Notes: generated by a model not told the origin, from the letters alone. 64,000 nucleotides of DNA from Streptomyces sp. SAT1 (GCF_001654495.1 NZ_CP015849.1:5559001-5623000), one strand, 5' to 3'; shown: positions 1 to 9,110, counted from the first letter of the stretch. Made by a program: numbers and translations.

Positions 1-1035
1 GACGAGCCCGGCCTCGGTGCGCAGGGTGACGATGCGCAGGATGTCGTCCTCCCGGCGCGCGCCCGTGCGCTCCAGGGAGTCGGCGACCTCGCGGCGCAGC
101 CGGGCGGCGGTCAGGTCGGACATCCGGGAGGCGATGACGACCCGGCTGAGCGGGACGGCCAGCCGCAGCCGGACCCGGGAGCGGCTGCGCTCGACGGTGA
201 CGATGCGGCGCAGGTCGAGCGCCTCGGCCGCGCGGGAGAGGCCGGCCGCGGCGACGATCTCCGCCTCCAGCGGTTCGGCGACGGCGAGCATCTGGACCAG
301 TTCGTGCTCCTCGTGGCTGAGGTCGCGCAGGCCGACGCGGATGACGTCCGAGAGCCGTTTGCCGGGCCGGCGGGTCAGGCCGGGCCAGCGCCAGGTGCCG
401 TCCACACACGTCAGGGAGCCGTCCTCCAGCGCGTGTTCGACGAGTTCGCGGAGCATCAGCGCGTTGCCGTGCGTGGCCGCCCACAGCCGTTCCAGTGTGG
501 CGGTGTCGGTGTGGCCGCCGAGCCGGGCCCGCAGCACGGTGTCCATCGCGGTGCGGTCGAAGGGCGCCACCTCGACGTGCTCGACGAGCCGTTCCACCCA
601 AAGCTTGTCGATGCCGGTCGGGGTGGGCGCGTCCTGGCGGGCCGCGGCCAGGACGCTGAGGCGCCCCGCGGCGACCAGGCTGTGCAGCCGGACACTGACG
701 GCGGTGTCCAGCAGGTGCACGTCGTCGACGGCGACGAGGGGCCGGTCGGCGGCGGTGCCGTCCGCCGCGGCCGGCCGTACGGCCTCCAGGCACTCGGTCA
801 GTGTGCCGAAGCCCCGGATCCGGGTGCCACTGCTCCAGCCGGCGCCGCCGACGCTCAGGACCGTGCGGCCCTCGTCGGCGGCCCGGCGCAGCGCGGTGGC
901 CAGCAGAACGCTCTTGCCGACGCCCAGCGGACCGACGAGCAGCGCGCCGCCACGGCGCTGCACGGCGTTCCGGAGGGTGCGCAGTTCGGTGTCTCGCGCA
1001 GTTATCGGCCAGTCGAAGGAATCACTCGTTGACAT
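1..1035 (-). CDS. LuxR/LAL-type ATP-binding transcriptional regulator, N-terminal part (runs off left edge)
   Basis: The reading frame is open from the ATG at 1035 to the window edge, giving about 345 residues with no stop. Near residue 35 there is a Walker A motif (GPLGVGKS), and further on a Walker B motif (LVAVDDVHLLD). This is the N-terminal STAND/AAA NTPase half of large LuxR (LAL) regulators; the C-terminal LuxR helix-turn-helix would lie outside the window and is not seen. An in-frame ATG at 1071 would add 12 residues. Neither start has a strong Shine-Dalgarno sequence, so I chose the shorter form, whose N-terminus (about 10 residues before the RDTEL motif) is usual for LALs. It sits at the edge of the benzoxazole/transport region and may be a pathway activator, but its target is not evident. 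Confidence 0.8.
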   Translation of the reverse strand, partial: MSTSDSFDWPITARDTELRTLRNAVQRRGGALLVGPLGVGKSVLLATALRRAADEGRTVLSVGGAGWSSGTRIRGFGTLTECLEAVRPAAADGTAADRPLVAVDDVHLLDTAVSVRLHSLVAAGRLSVLAAARQDAPTPTGIDKLWVERLVEHVEVAPFDRTAMDTVLRARLGGHTDTATLERLWAATHGNALMLRELVEHALEDGSLTCVDGTWRWPGLTRRPGKRLSDVIRVGLRDLSHEEHELVQMLAVAEPLEAEIVAAAGLSRAAEALDLRRIVTVERSRSRVRLRLAVPLSRVVIASRMSDLTAARLRREVADSLERTGARREDDILRIVTLRTEAGLV

Positions 1036-1242
1036 CTTTTTACGCCCCCGCGGTCGAATGATTTCGGCCATCTTGCCATGCGTGTCCTGAACGCGCCGCC
1101 TTGGTTCTCCCCTGAATATTTGAACACTTGATCAATTCGAGGTGAAGGCGGTCCTCCGGGAAGCTTTCCGGGGGTGCCCATGAACCGGTCGCATCCCGTC
1201 AGGCCGAGATGTTCCAAGCGGGTCGTTCGCTGGACTTTGGCC

Positions 1243-1269
1243 AGTATAGACCGGCAGCTCGTAGGTCAA
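1243..1269 (-). promoter_or_regulatory. Possible sigma70-like promoter for the LuxR/LAL gene
   Basis: On the minus strand a TTGACC (-35, 1264-1269) and a TATACT (-10, 1243-1248) are separated by 15 bp, slightly short of the usual 16-18. They lie in an AT-rich patch about 200 bp upstream of the regulator start. The rest of 1036-1440 has no convincing gene; a perfect ACTCGCGAGT palindrome at 1334-1343 is the only other structure I see. Confidence 0.35.
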
Positions 1270-1440
1270 TCTGTATTCCCGGAACATTGAGTAAAAAAGT
1301 TAAATGCCCAGGTGGGGGCCTGGGCTGTGCGGTGAACTCGCGAGTAAGCGGCAGCTCTCACCGGCAATTCTGACATCGCTTCGGCGGCGCTATGAATAAA
1401 GCGGACCGGCTGGTTTTATTCCATGTTCCAGGATCGCCGA

Positions 1441-1473
1441 AGGGCCTCCCCGGGATTACCCGGCGGAGGCCCT
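1441..1473 (-). terminator. Stem-loop terminator after the ABC transporter operon
   Basis: AGGGCCTCC at 1441-1449 pairs perfectly with GGAGGCCCT at 1465-1473, with a further CCGGG/CCCGG pairing inside. It begins 14 bases downstream of the ABC permease stop codon. There is no U-tract, as is common in Streptomyces. Confidence 0.7.
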
Positions 1474-1486
1474 CATCGGCCTTGCG

Positions 1487-3226
1487 TCAAGAATTCTGTC
1501 CGGCCAGACTCCAGTCGCGTGCCCGGCTGCGCCGGGCCCAGAACGACGCGTACCGGCCGTCCGCCGTGACGAGTTCGTCGTGTGTGCCGCGTTCCACGAT
1601 CCGGCCCTCGTCGAGGAACAGGATCTGGTCGGCGGCGGCGACCGTCCGCAGCCGGTGGGCGATCACCAGCAGGGTGCGGCCGGCGGTCAGCGCGCTCAGC
1701 GCGTCCTGCACCGCCTGCTCGTTCTCCGGGTCGAGCGAGGCGGTCGCCTCGTCGAGCAGCACGATCGGCGCGTCCTTCAGGATGGCGCGGGCGATCGACA
1801 CCCGCTGCCGCTCACCGCCGGACAGCAGCGCGCCGCCCTCACCGACCCGGGCGTCCCAGCCGTCCGGCAGCCGGTGCACGATCTCCTCCACCCGGGCGAG
1901 CCGGGCCGCCTCGCGGACCTCCGCGTCGGTCGCCGTGGGACGCCCGACCCGGATGTTGTCCGCGATGGTGCCCTCGAAGAGGTACACGTCCTGGAAGACC
2001 GCCGAGACGCGCGACATCAGCACCTCCGGGTCGATCTCCCGGACGTCCACGCCGCCCACCCGGACCGCGCCGCCGTCCACGTCCCAGAACCGGGGGACGA
2101 GCTTGCTCACCGTGGTCTTGCCGGAGCCGGACGGGCCGACGAGCGCGGTCATCGTGCCCTCGGCCAGCGTCAGCGACACCCCGGAGAGCACCGGCCTGCC
2201 GTCGTCGTAGCCGAAGGTGACGTCGTCGAACTCGACCCGGTTGCCCTCGGGGACGCGCGGCGAGACCGGCGCCGGCAGCGTGGGCTGCGCCAGCAGGTCG
2301 GCGACCTGGGCCAGCGCGGAGCGCGCCGTACCCAGCGTCGAACCGAGGATCGCGGTCTCGGCGATCGGCTCGGTGAACCGCACCGCGAGGACCAGCAGCG
2401 CCAGCAGCTTCGCCGCGTCCAGACCGCCGTGCAGCGCCAGATAGGTGCCGGTCAGCAGGACCGCGGTGAACGCGGCCTGGACCACCAGGCTGAAGCCGAT
2501 CAGTCCGGGCACCCCGGTGACCAGCACCCGGCGCGACGCCTCGCGCTGGGTGCGCAGCGCCTCGCCGAGCCGGGCCCCCGAGCGGGCCTCGCCCCGGCCG
2601 AACACCCGCAGCACCGGCTGGAGCTGGGCGAACTCCACCACCCGGCCGCCGGTCACGGCCCGCGCCGCCGTACGCTCCCGGTCCGCCTGCCGGCTCAGCG
2701 CGGTGCTCCACCGGTACACCAGGACGATGACCGGCACGGTGAGCGTGGCCGCCAGCGCGAGCCGCCAGTCGAACAGGTACATCAGCACGGTCACGGTCGC
2801 GGGCGTCACGAAGCTGGTCACCAGGGGCCGCAGCAGATGCGCCGGCACGCCCATGATGTCCATCACGCTCTTCGTGGTGAGCTGGCCGAGCTGGCCCACC
2901 CGCTCCGGCGCGAACCAGCCGAGCGGCAGTTCGGCCACCCGGTCGCCGATCCGATGGCGCAGGCTCCTGGCCAGGCCGGCACCGGCCTCGAAGCCCGCCA
3001 GCAGGCTCCAGTAGTAGACCGCGCAGTACAGCACGGCCACCGCGACCAGCGTCCACAGCCACGGCCAGACCTCGTCCGGGTCGGAGCCGAACAGCGCCTC
3101 CAGCACGGGCACCAGCAGGGCGAAGGCGATGCCCTGGAGCACCGCGCCCGTCACCAGCGCGACCAGCATCCGGCGCACCGGGCGCGCGTGCTCGGGCCCC
3201 AGCACCTCCAGGAGTCGACGGATCAT
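1487..3226 (-). CDS. ABC transporter, fused permease/ATPase (YbtQ/IrtB-like half)
   Basis: This 579-residue protein has an exporter-type transmembrane domain (about residues 15-300) followed by an ATPase domain. The ATPase carries Walker A GPSGSGKTT near residue 362, the signature LSGGERQRV near 467 and Walker B IVLLDEATASLD near 485, all intact. It starts at an ATG that shares one base with the stop of the upstream ABC gene (TGATG), preceded by GGAGG, so the two halves are translationally coupled and probably form a heterodimer. Paired half-transporters of this fold include the siderophore importers YbtPQ and IrtAB as well as drug exporters, so the direction of transport cannot be fixed from sequence. 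With a 2,3-DHB siderophore operon in the same window, a role in siderophore traffic is reasonable but inferred. Confidence 0.9.
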   Translation of the reverse strand: MIRRLLEVLGPEHARPVRRMLVALVTGAVLQGIAFALLVPVLEALFGSDPDEVWPWLWTLVAVAVLYCAVYYWSLLAGFEAGAGLARSLRHRIGDRVAELPLGWFAPERVGQLGQLTTKSVMDIMGVPAHLLRPLVTSFVTPATVTVLMYLFDWRLALAATLTVPVIVLVYRWSTALSRQADRERTAARAVTGGRVVEFAQLQPVLRVFGRGEARSGARLGEALRTQREASRRVLVTGVPGLIGFSLVVQAAFTAVLLTGTYLALHGGLDAAKLLALLVLAVRFTEPIAETAILGSTLGTARSALAQVADLLAQPTLPAPVSPRVPEGNRVEFDDVTFGYDDGRPVLSGVSLTLAEGTMTALVGPSGSGKTTVSKLVPRFWDVDGGAVRVGGVDVREIDPEVLMSRVSAVFQDVYLFEGTIADNIRVGRPTATDAEVREAARLARVEEIVHRLPDGWDARVGEGGALLSGGERQRVSIARAILKDAPIVLLDEATASLDPENEQAVQDALSALTAGRTLLVIAHRLRTVAAADQILFLDEGRIVERGTHDELVTADGRYASFWARRSRARDWSLAGQNS

Positions 3227-5052
3227 CAGCTCACTCCTCCGGTCGCGGCGACGTCCGCCGTGACATCCGCCGCCGACTCCGCGGCCGGTTCCCGGGGCAC
3301 CGGTCCCGGTCCGTGCGGGCGCCAGCGGGCCGTACGTTCATGGGCCTGCCACATCCGGGCGTAGCGGCCGCCGGCCGCGACCAGTTCCGCGTGCCGGCCG
3401 CGCTCGACGATCCGGCCCTCGTCCAGCACCACGATCTGGTCGGCGTCGACGACGCTGGACAGCCGGTGCGCGATCATCAGCACGATCCGGCCCCGGGTCA
3501 GCTCCGACAGCGCGTCCTGCACGGCCGCCTCGGAGTGCGGGTCGGCGTGCGCGGCGGCCTCGTCCAGCACGATCACCGGGGCGTCGGCGAGCAGCGCCCG
3601 CGCCACGGACACCCGCTGCGCCTGGCCGCCGGAGAGCCGCGCGTCCTCGCCGATCACGGAGTCGTAGCCGCGCGGCAGCGCCTCGATGACGTCGTCCACG
3701 CAGGCCGCGCGGGCGGCGGCGCGGACCTCGTCCGCTCCGGCGTCCGGGCGGCCCATGCGGATGTTGGCCGCAATGGTGTCCTGGCTCAGGCGCACGTCCT
3801 GGAAGACGAACGCGACCCGGCCGTACAGGTCGTCGAGGGCCATGTCCCGGATGTCGACGCCGCCGACGCTGACCGAGCCGCCGGTGACGTCCCAGAACCG
3901 GGGCAGCAGCGCCGCCAGTGTGCTCTTGCCGGAACCGGAGGGCCCGACCAGCGCGGTGACGGTGCCCGGCGCCAGCTCCAGGTCGATCCCGGACAGCGCG
4001 TCCTGCTCGCCGTCGTAGGAGAAGCGCACGTCCCGGTAGACGACCCGGTCGCTCTCGGGGCTCCTGGGCGCCTCGGGCACCGGGAGTTCGGGGGTGTCCA
4101 GGATGCCCGCGACCCGGTCGGCCGCGCCGCGGGCCACGCGCAGTTCGTACCCGGCGTAGAACAGGGACAGCACCGGCGCGGTCAGGCCGATGCCGAGCAG
4201 GGCGAACGGCAGCAGGTCCACGGCGTCGAGCCAGCCCCGCGTCACGAAGAGGGCGCCGCCCGCCAGGGTGGCCACCAGCACCGCGATCGGGGACAGCACG
4301 ATCTCGGCCGCCGCCTTGGAGTACTGGGTGGAGCGCACCCACTTCAGGAAGAACTCCGAGAAGTCGTCGGCGGCCTCGCTGAACTCGCGGTGCGCGCGGC
4401 GGGCCTGGCCGAAGGTCTTCACGACGGCGATGCCCTGCACGAACTCCACCGCGCTGCCGTTGATGCGGCCCATCGCCCGGTCGTACTCGGGCAGGTTCTT
4501 CGCCAGGCCCGCCATGGTGGCGCTGTACAGCGTCAGACCGATGAGCAGCGGCGCGATCACCACCAGGGTCATCCGCCAGTCCACCCAGAACAGATACGCC
4601 AGGGAGGCGGCCGGGACGACCGTGGCCGTGGTGATGTCCAGCAGCGAGTGGGCGATCAGATGGTGCATCGCGTCGACGTCGTCCTGCACGGCCTGTTTGA
4701 CCTGGCCGGAGTTGCGGGACGAGAACCAGCCGAGCGGCACCCGGCCGAGCCGGTCGACGAGCCTGCGCCGGATGTGGAACTGAAGGTCGTTGTCGGCGAG
4801 ATGGGAGATCCCGCCGGCCACGAGCGCGACGATCAGCCGGACCAGCAGCGCTCCCGCGCCGATCGCGGTGACCGTCCAGGCGCGGTCGGTGCGGTCGTCC
4901 CCGTCGCCGAGCAGCACCCGGCCCAGTTCGGCGACGGCGATGAACGGCACCACGCCGGCGGCGGCCGAGACGGCCTGGGCGGCGATCGCCCAGCGCAGCT
5001 TTCCCCTGACCGGGCCGAGAATCGCGCCGAGTGCGGTCTTTCCCGCGGGCAT
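3226..5052 (-). CDS. ABC transporter, fused permease/ATPase (YbtP/IrtA-like half)
   Basis: This 608-residue protein is the partner of the downstream ABC gene. It has an N-terminal six-helix membrane domain, then an ATPase domain with Walker A GPSGSGKST near residue 368, signature LSGGQAQRV near 470 and Walker B VIVLDEA near 489. The D-loop region reads AAAHAD rather than ATASLD, a deviation often seen in one half of an asymmetric heterodimer. I chose the ATG at 5052 because TTGGAGG lies just upstream. A longer frame to 5124 would run through a perfect palindrome (5084-5100) that looks like an operator. The gene stands behind its own promoter/operator and is insulated from the upstream RND gene by a strong terminator. 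Confidence 0.9.
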   Translation of the reverse strand: MPAGKTALGAILGPVRGKLRWAIAAQAVSAAAGVVPFIAVAELGRVLLGDGDDRTDRAWTVTAIGAGALLVRLIVALVAGGISHLADNDLQFHIRRRLVDRLGRVPLGWFSSRNSGQVKQAVQDDVDAMHHLIAHSLLDITTATVVPAASLAYLFWVDWRMTLVVIAPLLIGLTLYSATMAGLAKNLPEYDRAMGRINGSAVEFVQGIAVVKTFGQARRAHREFSEAADDFSEFFLKWVRSTQYSKAAAEIVLSPIAVLVATLAGGALFVTRGWLDAVDLLPFALLGIGLTAPVLSLFYAGYELRVARGAADRVAGILDTPELPVPEAPRSPESDRVVYRDVRFSYDGEQDALSGIDLELAPGTVTALVGPSGSGKSTLAALLPRFWDVTGGSVSVGGVDIRDMALDDLYGRVAFVFQDVRLSQDTIAANIRMGRPDAGADEVRAAARAACVDDVIEALPRGYDSVIGEDARLSGGQAQRVSVARALLADAPVIVLDEAAAHADPHSEAAVQDALSELTRGRIVLMIAHRLSSVVDADQIVVLDEGRIVERGRHAELVAAGGRYARMWQAHERTARWRPHGPGPVPREPAAESAADVTADVAATGGVS

Positions 5053-5083
5053 GCGGGCCTCCAAGCGCTTCGATTGGACGGCT

Positions 5084-5100
5084 GTTAGACGCTGTCTAAC
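5084..5100. promoter_or_regulatory. Perfect palindromic operator upstream of the ABC transporter
   Basis: GTTAGACGCTGTCTAAC has perfect 7-bp arms around a 3-bp centre and sits 32-48 bp upstream of the ABC start codon. This is typical of a TetR-family operator. The 15-bp core TTAGAC-N3-GTCTAA recurs imperfectly at 7495-7509, 27659-27673 and 27691-27705. Confidence 0.7.
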
Positions 5101-5180
5101 GCCGGGACGACTGTACCCGCCCACCGGCGTTTCATGTCAAGCGCGCAAGGGTGCCCGAAGGTGAGCGGGAGATGAACAGT

Positions 5181-5219
5181 GGCGCCGAAGTGCCTTGGAG
5201 ACCAAGGCACTTCGGCGCC
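5181..5219 (-). terminator. Strong stem-loop terminator between RND and ABC genes
   Basis: An 18-bp perfect stem (5181-5198 with 5202-5219) has a 3-base loop. It lies 11 bases beyond the RND transporter stop codon and separates it from the ABC operon promoter. Confidence 0.85.
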
Positions 5220-5229
5220 GGGAGGGGCG

Positions 5230-7398
5230 TCAGCCCGCGACGGGCACCGGCTGCTTGACCTCCGGAGCCTCGTCGGACTCCTTGATGCCGTACTTGCTGT
5301 AGAACCTGGCCAGCGGCCCGGGGGCCCACCAGGCGGCCCGGCCCATCAGCTTCATCGCCGCGGGCACGAGCAGGATGCGCACGATCGCCACGTCGGCGAG
5401 GATCGCGAACACCATGCCGACGCCGAACAGCTTCATGGTGAGCACCCCGCTGGTCGCGATCGCCGCGAGCGGCACGCACATCAGCAGCGCCGCGTTCACG
5501 ATCAGCCGGCCGATCTTCTGGAGCCCGGACGCCACGGCGGCGGTGCTGTCGCCCAGCAGGTCGTACTGCTCGCGGATGCGGGAGACCAGGAAGACCTCGT
5601 AGTCCATGGAGAGGCCGAAGATCAGCGCGAACAGCATGATCGGCATGTTCGGCTCGATGTTGCCGGTCGAGTCGAAGCGGATCAGGCCCTCCAGATGGCC
5701 GTCCTGGAAGACCCACACCAGCACACCGAAGGTGGCCGACAGCGACAGCAGGTTCATGACGATGGCCTTGAGCGGCAGCAGCAGCGAGCCGAACGCCAGG
5801 AACAGCAGCAGATAGGTCGCCACCGCGATGTACAGCAGCATCCACGGCAGCGTCTCGCCGAGCGCGTCCAGCGTGTCGTCGAAGACCGCCGTCTCACCGC
5901 CGAAGTACGCCTGGGCGCCGGGCGGCGGCGGCACCGCCTTGAGCCGGTTCACCAGGTCGCGCGCCGGGGTGGAGACCGCGGGCCCGTCGAAGGTGACCGA
6001 GATCCGCGCGTTCGTGCCGGTGGCGCCGCTGATCTGCGCGCCGGTCGCGCCCTTGGTGGCGGCCAGCCGGTCGGCGTAGGACTTGAGCGCGGCACCCTGC
6101 TGGGGGGAGGTGGCGTCCCCCTTCAGCACCAGCAGCGAGTCGATGGACTTGGTGGCGTCGCTGTCGAAGTCGCGGTCCAGGGCGTTGCCGACCTGCCGCC
6201 CCTCGGCGCTGTTGGGCAGCTGGCGGGCGTCGTTGGCGCCGAACTCGACCCGGGTGAAGGGCACCGCGAGCGCCAGCAGCACGGCCAGCGTGCCCACCGC
6301 CACGATCGCCGGACGCCGCATCAGGCCCTGCGCCAGGCGGTACCAGCCGCCCTGGCCGTCCTTGCGCGGCGCCTTGTTCCGGCGCAGCGCCAGGGCGTTG
6401 ACCCTGGCGCCCAGCACGCCCAGCACCGCGGGCAGGGCGATCAGCGAGAAGAAGACGGACAGCACGACCGCGGCCACACCGCCGTAGGCCATGGACTTCA
6501 GGAAGCCGAACGGGAAGAACGTCATGCCGGCCAGTGCCACCGCGACCGTGGTGCCGGAGACCACCACCGTGCGCCCGGCCGTGGCGACCGTGCGGGACAG
6601 CGCCTGCTCGCCGGTGTGGCCGCGCTCCAGCTCCTCGCGGTAGCGGCTCACGATCAGCAGTCCGTAGTCGATGGCGACCGCGAGACCGAGGATCGTCACC
6701 AGGCTCATCGCGAACACCGACACGTCGGTGAGCTGCGCGATGACCCGCAGCACCGCCATCGAGCCCAGGATGGACAGACCGCCGACGAACAGCGGAAGGC
6801 TGGCCGCGGCCAGACCGCCGAAGACGATCACCAGCAGGATGAAGAGCACCGGGAAGGACAGGCCCTCCGCCAGGCCGAGGTCCTTGCCGATCTCGTCACT
6901 GGCCTGGTGCCCCGTGGGGACCGGACCGCCGCGCAGGGTCTCCAGGCCCGGCGCCGCGAGCTTGTCCTTGATCGCCTTGTACGAGACCTCCTTGGCGTTG
7001 TCGTCGGAGCCCTGGAGGTTGATCGCCACATAGGTGGCGTGCCGGTCGTGGCTGACCTGCGCCGGCATCTTGGTCATCCAGAAGGTGGAGTAGCCGCTGA
7101 CCGAGGACTTCGGCAGGGCCTGCACCGTCTCGCTGACCGACTTCTGGAAGGCGGGGTCGTCGACCGTGCGGGTCTTGTCGCGGTAGACGACCACGGCGTC
7201 CGGCGCCCGCTGCGGGAACGCCCGCTCGGCGATCTGGGCCGCCTTGCGGCTGTCGGACCCGGGGTCCTCGAACCCGCCGGGTTTCATGTCGCCGAAGACG
7301 CCGACGCCGTAGGCACCGGACAGGACGGCGAACAGCAACGTCAGGACAAGGAGCGGTTTGCGCCTGCGGAAGAGGAATCGCCCCAGCGCCTCGAACAT
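5230..7398 (-). CDS. MmpL/RND-superfamily membrane exporter
   Basis: This 722-residue protein matches the usual length of actinobacterial MMPL exporters. A first transmembrane helix lies at about residues 13-32, followed by an extracytoplasmic domain of about 140 residues, a block of five or six helices, a second extracytoplasmic domain and a second helix block, ending in a short charged tail. The start is the ATG at 7398, preceded by AGGGAGAA; the longer upstream frame runs through the putative operators and was rejected. A TetR regulator is divergently transcribed and shares a repeated box with this promoter. Expected role: proton-driven export of a lipid or lipophilic natural product. The substrate is unknown, though both the benzoxazole and the Pfa lipid are plausible. 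Confidence 0.9.
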   Translation of the reverse strand: MFEALGRFLFRRRKPLLVLTLLFAVLSGAYGVGVFGDMKPGGFEDPGSDSRKAAQIAERAFPQRAPDAVVVYRDKTRTVDDPAFQKSVSETVQALPKSSVSGYSTFWMTKMPAQVSHDRHATYVAINLQGSDDNAKEVSYKAIKDKLAAPGLETLRGGPVPTGHQASDEIGKDLGLAEGLSFPVLFILLVIVFGGLAAASLPLFVGGLSILGSMAVLRVIAQLTDVSVFAMSLVTILGLAVAIDYGLLIVSRYREELERGHTGEQALSRTVATAGRTVVVSGTTVAVALAGMTFFPFGFLKSMAYGGVAAVVLSVFFSLIALPAVLGVLGARVNALALRRNKAPRKDGQGGWYRLAQGLMRRPAIVAVGTLAVLLALAVPFTRVEFGANDARQLPNSAEGRQVGNALDRDFDSDATKSIDSLLVLKGDATSPQQGAALKSYADRLAATKGATGAQISGATGTNARISVTFDGPAVSTPARDLVNRLKAVPPPPGAQAYFGGETAVFDDTLDALGETLPWMLLYIAVATYLLLFLAFGSLLLPLKAIVMNLLSLSATFGVLVWVFQDGHLEGLIRFDSTGNIEPNMPIMLFALIFGLSMDYEVFLVSRIREQYDLLGDSTAAVASGLQKIGRLIVNAALLMCVPLAAIATSGVLTMKLFGVGMVFAILADVAIVRILLVPAAMKLMGRAAWWAPGPLARFYSKYGIKESDEAPEVKQPVPVAG

Positions 7399-7461
7399 GG
7401 TTCTCCCTAGGGGTAGTAAGCGGGCGCCGCAGGCCTGCCAGGGTCCGGCGCCGCGCCAACC

Positions 7462-7479
7462 GTAACAGCGTTTTGAATG
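7462..7479 (-). promoter_or_regulatory. Box shared by the RND and TetR promoters (second copy at 7630-7647)
   Basis: Read on the minus strand this is CATTCAAAACGCTGTTAC. On the plus strand at 7630-7647, just before the divergent TetR gene, is CATTCATAACGCTGTTGC. The 18-mers differ at two positions and each points toward its own gene, which fits a binding site for the TetR protein encoded next door. Confidence 0.55.
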
Positions 7480-7494
7480 CCCCTTCCAGGGCTC

Positions 7495-7509
7495 TTGCAC
7501 ACTGTCTAA
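7495..7509. promoter_or_regulatory. Imperfect TTAGAC-N3-GTCTAA-type site upstream of RND gene
   Basis: The minus-strand reading is TTAGACAGTGTGCAA. One half-site is identical to the ABC operator; the other matches in four of six positions. It lies about 100 bp upstream of the RND start codon. Confidence 0.4.
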
Positions 7510-7661
7510 CCGGAAGGGCCCCAGGACACCCCTCGTGACCTGCGGGTTCGCTGGAAAAAACTTCTTCACAGGGGCTTGCGCCTGAGGCCATGGCCGGTCC
7601 TGACGCGAGACTGACGTGATGTCAGGGGCCATTCATAACGCTGTTGCAATACGGTGGGACA

Positions 7662-8258
7662 ATGGCCAGGCTCAAGACACATGACGAAGCGCTCCGGCAG
7701 CGGCTCATCAACCGCGCGGCCGCCACGGTGTTCGACCGGGGCACCGCGGCGCTGAGCCTTCGACAGCTCGCGGCGGACGTGAAGACCTCGACCACGGCGG
7801 TCTACTCGCTGTTCGGCAACAAGGCCGGGCTGCTGGCCAGCCTCTACGAGGAGGCCGCCCGGCTCTTCGTGGTGCGGCTGGCCGGTGTGCCCTCCACCGA
7901 CGACCCGGCGCGCGACGTGATCCGCCTCGGCATCGCCTACCGCGCCTACGCGCTCGCGAACCCGCACCTGTACGCGATCCTCTTCCTGGAGAGCCTCGCC
8001 CAGTTCGAGCCCGCCCCCGAGGGGCAGCGCGAGATGCTGGAGATGTACCAGCCGCTGGTCGACGCGGTGCGCCGCGGACAGCGGGCGGGGCAGTTCACCG
8101 AAGCGCTGGAACCCGAGGTCGTGGCCCTGGCGTGCTGGGCCACCGCCCACGGCCTGGTCTCCCTGGAGCTGTCCGGCAACGAGCCGCCCGGCCTGCCCAT
8201 CGCCGACTCCTACGAGCGGATGCTGGACGCCGTGGTGACCGGCTGGCGGGCCGTCTGA
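7662..8258 (+). CDS. TetR-family transcriptional repressor
   Basis: This 198-residue protein has an N-terminal helix-turn-helix in residues 15-60 (LSLRQLAADV followed by TAVYSLFGNKAGLL, the YxxFxxKxxL TetR pattern). Its all-helical ligand-binding domain has the layout of the WHG-type TetR C-terminus. I took the ATG at 7662; an in-frame TTG at 7644 overlaps the putative operator. The gene is divergent from the MmpL/RND exporter, and the two promoters carry near-identical 18-bp boxes, so it most likely represses the exporter and itself until a ligand binds. The ligand is unknown. Confidence 0.85.
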   Translation: MARLKTHDEALRQRLINRAAATVFDRGTAALSLRQLAADVKTSTTAVYSLFGNKAGLLASLYEEAARLFVVRLAGVPSTDDPARDVIRLGIAYRAYALANPHLYAILFLESLAQFEPAPEGQREMLEMYQPLVDAVRRGQRAGQFTEALEPEVVALACWATAHGLVSLELSGNEPPGLPIADSYERMLDAVVTGWRAV

Positions 8259-8399
8259 GGGGCGCGCGGGCGGGGCGCGGGGCGTCAGGGGGCGTGTGCG
8301 GGCGGGAATCGTACCGCTCCGGCCGCGCACCCCTTCGCGGGCATGACAGCGGCCCCTCGGACCCGTGGGGCGTACGGATCCGGGGGGCCGGTGCCCGGC

Positions 8400-9110
8400 T
8401 CAGGTGCCGGTGCCGGACGCCTCCGCCGGGCTCAGCAGCCGCAGCCGCGCCGGCTCGGGCCCTGGCGTCTCCACGGCGAGGGCCACGGTGTGCTCCGCGG
8501 TGGGCCGCAACAGACTGAAGTGCCAGGTGAAGGTGGTGTCGTGCAGGGGGTCGCGCACGCGCGGGGGAGCCGTGCCGCGCGGGGTGAAGGTGAAGGTGTC
8601 GAGGTCGCGGCGGACGCCGGTGCCCAGACCCTTGAGGTACGCCTCCTTGAGCACCCAGAGCTCCCGGGTGCGCTCGGGCCGCTCCGCGGCGGGCAGGGCG
8701 GCCAGCTCCGCCTGCTCGGAGGGGGCGAGGAAGCGGGCGACGCGGGCCGCCGACGCCACGGAGAGCGGGCCCTCCACGTCCACCCCGCACGCCGGTCCGT
8801 CCGTCACGGCGCAGACCACGAGCCCGTCGGTGTGCGAGATGCTGAACCGCACCCCGTACCGCTCGGGCCACGGCTCGGGCCGCCCGTACGCGTTCACCGG
8901 GAACCGCCAGCCGTCGACCGGATGCCCGGTGCGTTCGCTGAGCGCGTGCCGGCACAGCAGCCGCCCGGCCAGGAAGTGGCCCCGCTGGCGCGGGGTCAGC
9001 ATCCGGGCCAGGCGGCCGCGTTCCGTCCCGTCGAGCAGCCGCTCGCCGCCGAGCCCGCTGACGAAGGACGCCGCGGCGGGCTCGGGCAGCAGCCACACCT
9101 CCGTCGTCAC
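8400..9110 (-). CDS. Sfp-type 4'-phosphopantetheinyl transferase (benzoxazole operon)
   Basis: The 236-residue protein carries the Sfp-family signatures: ISHTDG, then GVDVE (magnesium-binding Asp/Glu) and WVLKEAYLKG (the WxxKExxxK motif). It starts with a GTG that overlaps the DAHP synthase stop codon (GTGA), so it is the last gene of the minus-strand operon. It should convert the carrier protein at 15707-15976 and the 6-MSA-type PKS to their holo forms. It is clearly paralogous to the PPTase at 54127-54861, with the same WLLPEPA opening, a GRLLCR block and WVLKEAYLK. Confidence 0.93.
   Translation of the reverse strand: MTTEVWLLPEPAAASFVSGLGGERLLDGTERGRLARMLTPRQRGHFLAGRLLCRHALSERTGHPVDGWRFPVNAYGRPEPWPERYGVRFSISHTDGLVVCAVTDGPACGVDVEGPLSVASAARVARFLAPSEQAELAALPAAERPERTRELWVLKEAYLKGLGTGVRRDLDTFTFTPRGTAPPRVRDPLHDTTFTWHFSLLRPTAEHTVALAVETPGPEPARLRLLSPAEASGTGT

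Noticed and set aside
7399..7632. N-terminal extension of the RND exporter
   Set aside because: The extension would run through the putative operators, and the exporter's first helix already follows the ATG at 7398 closely.
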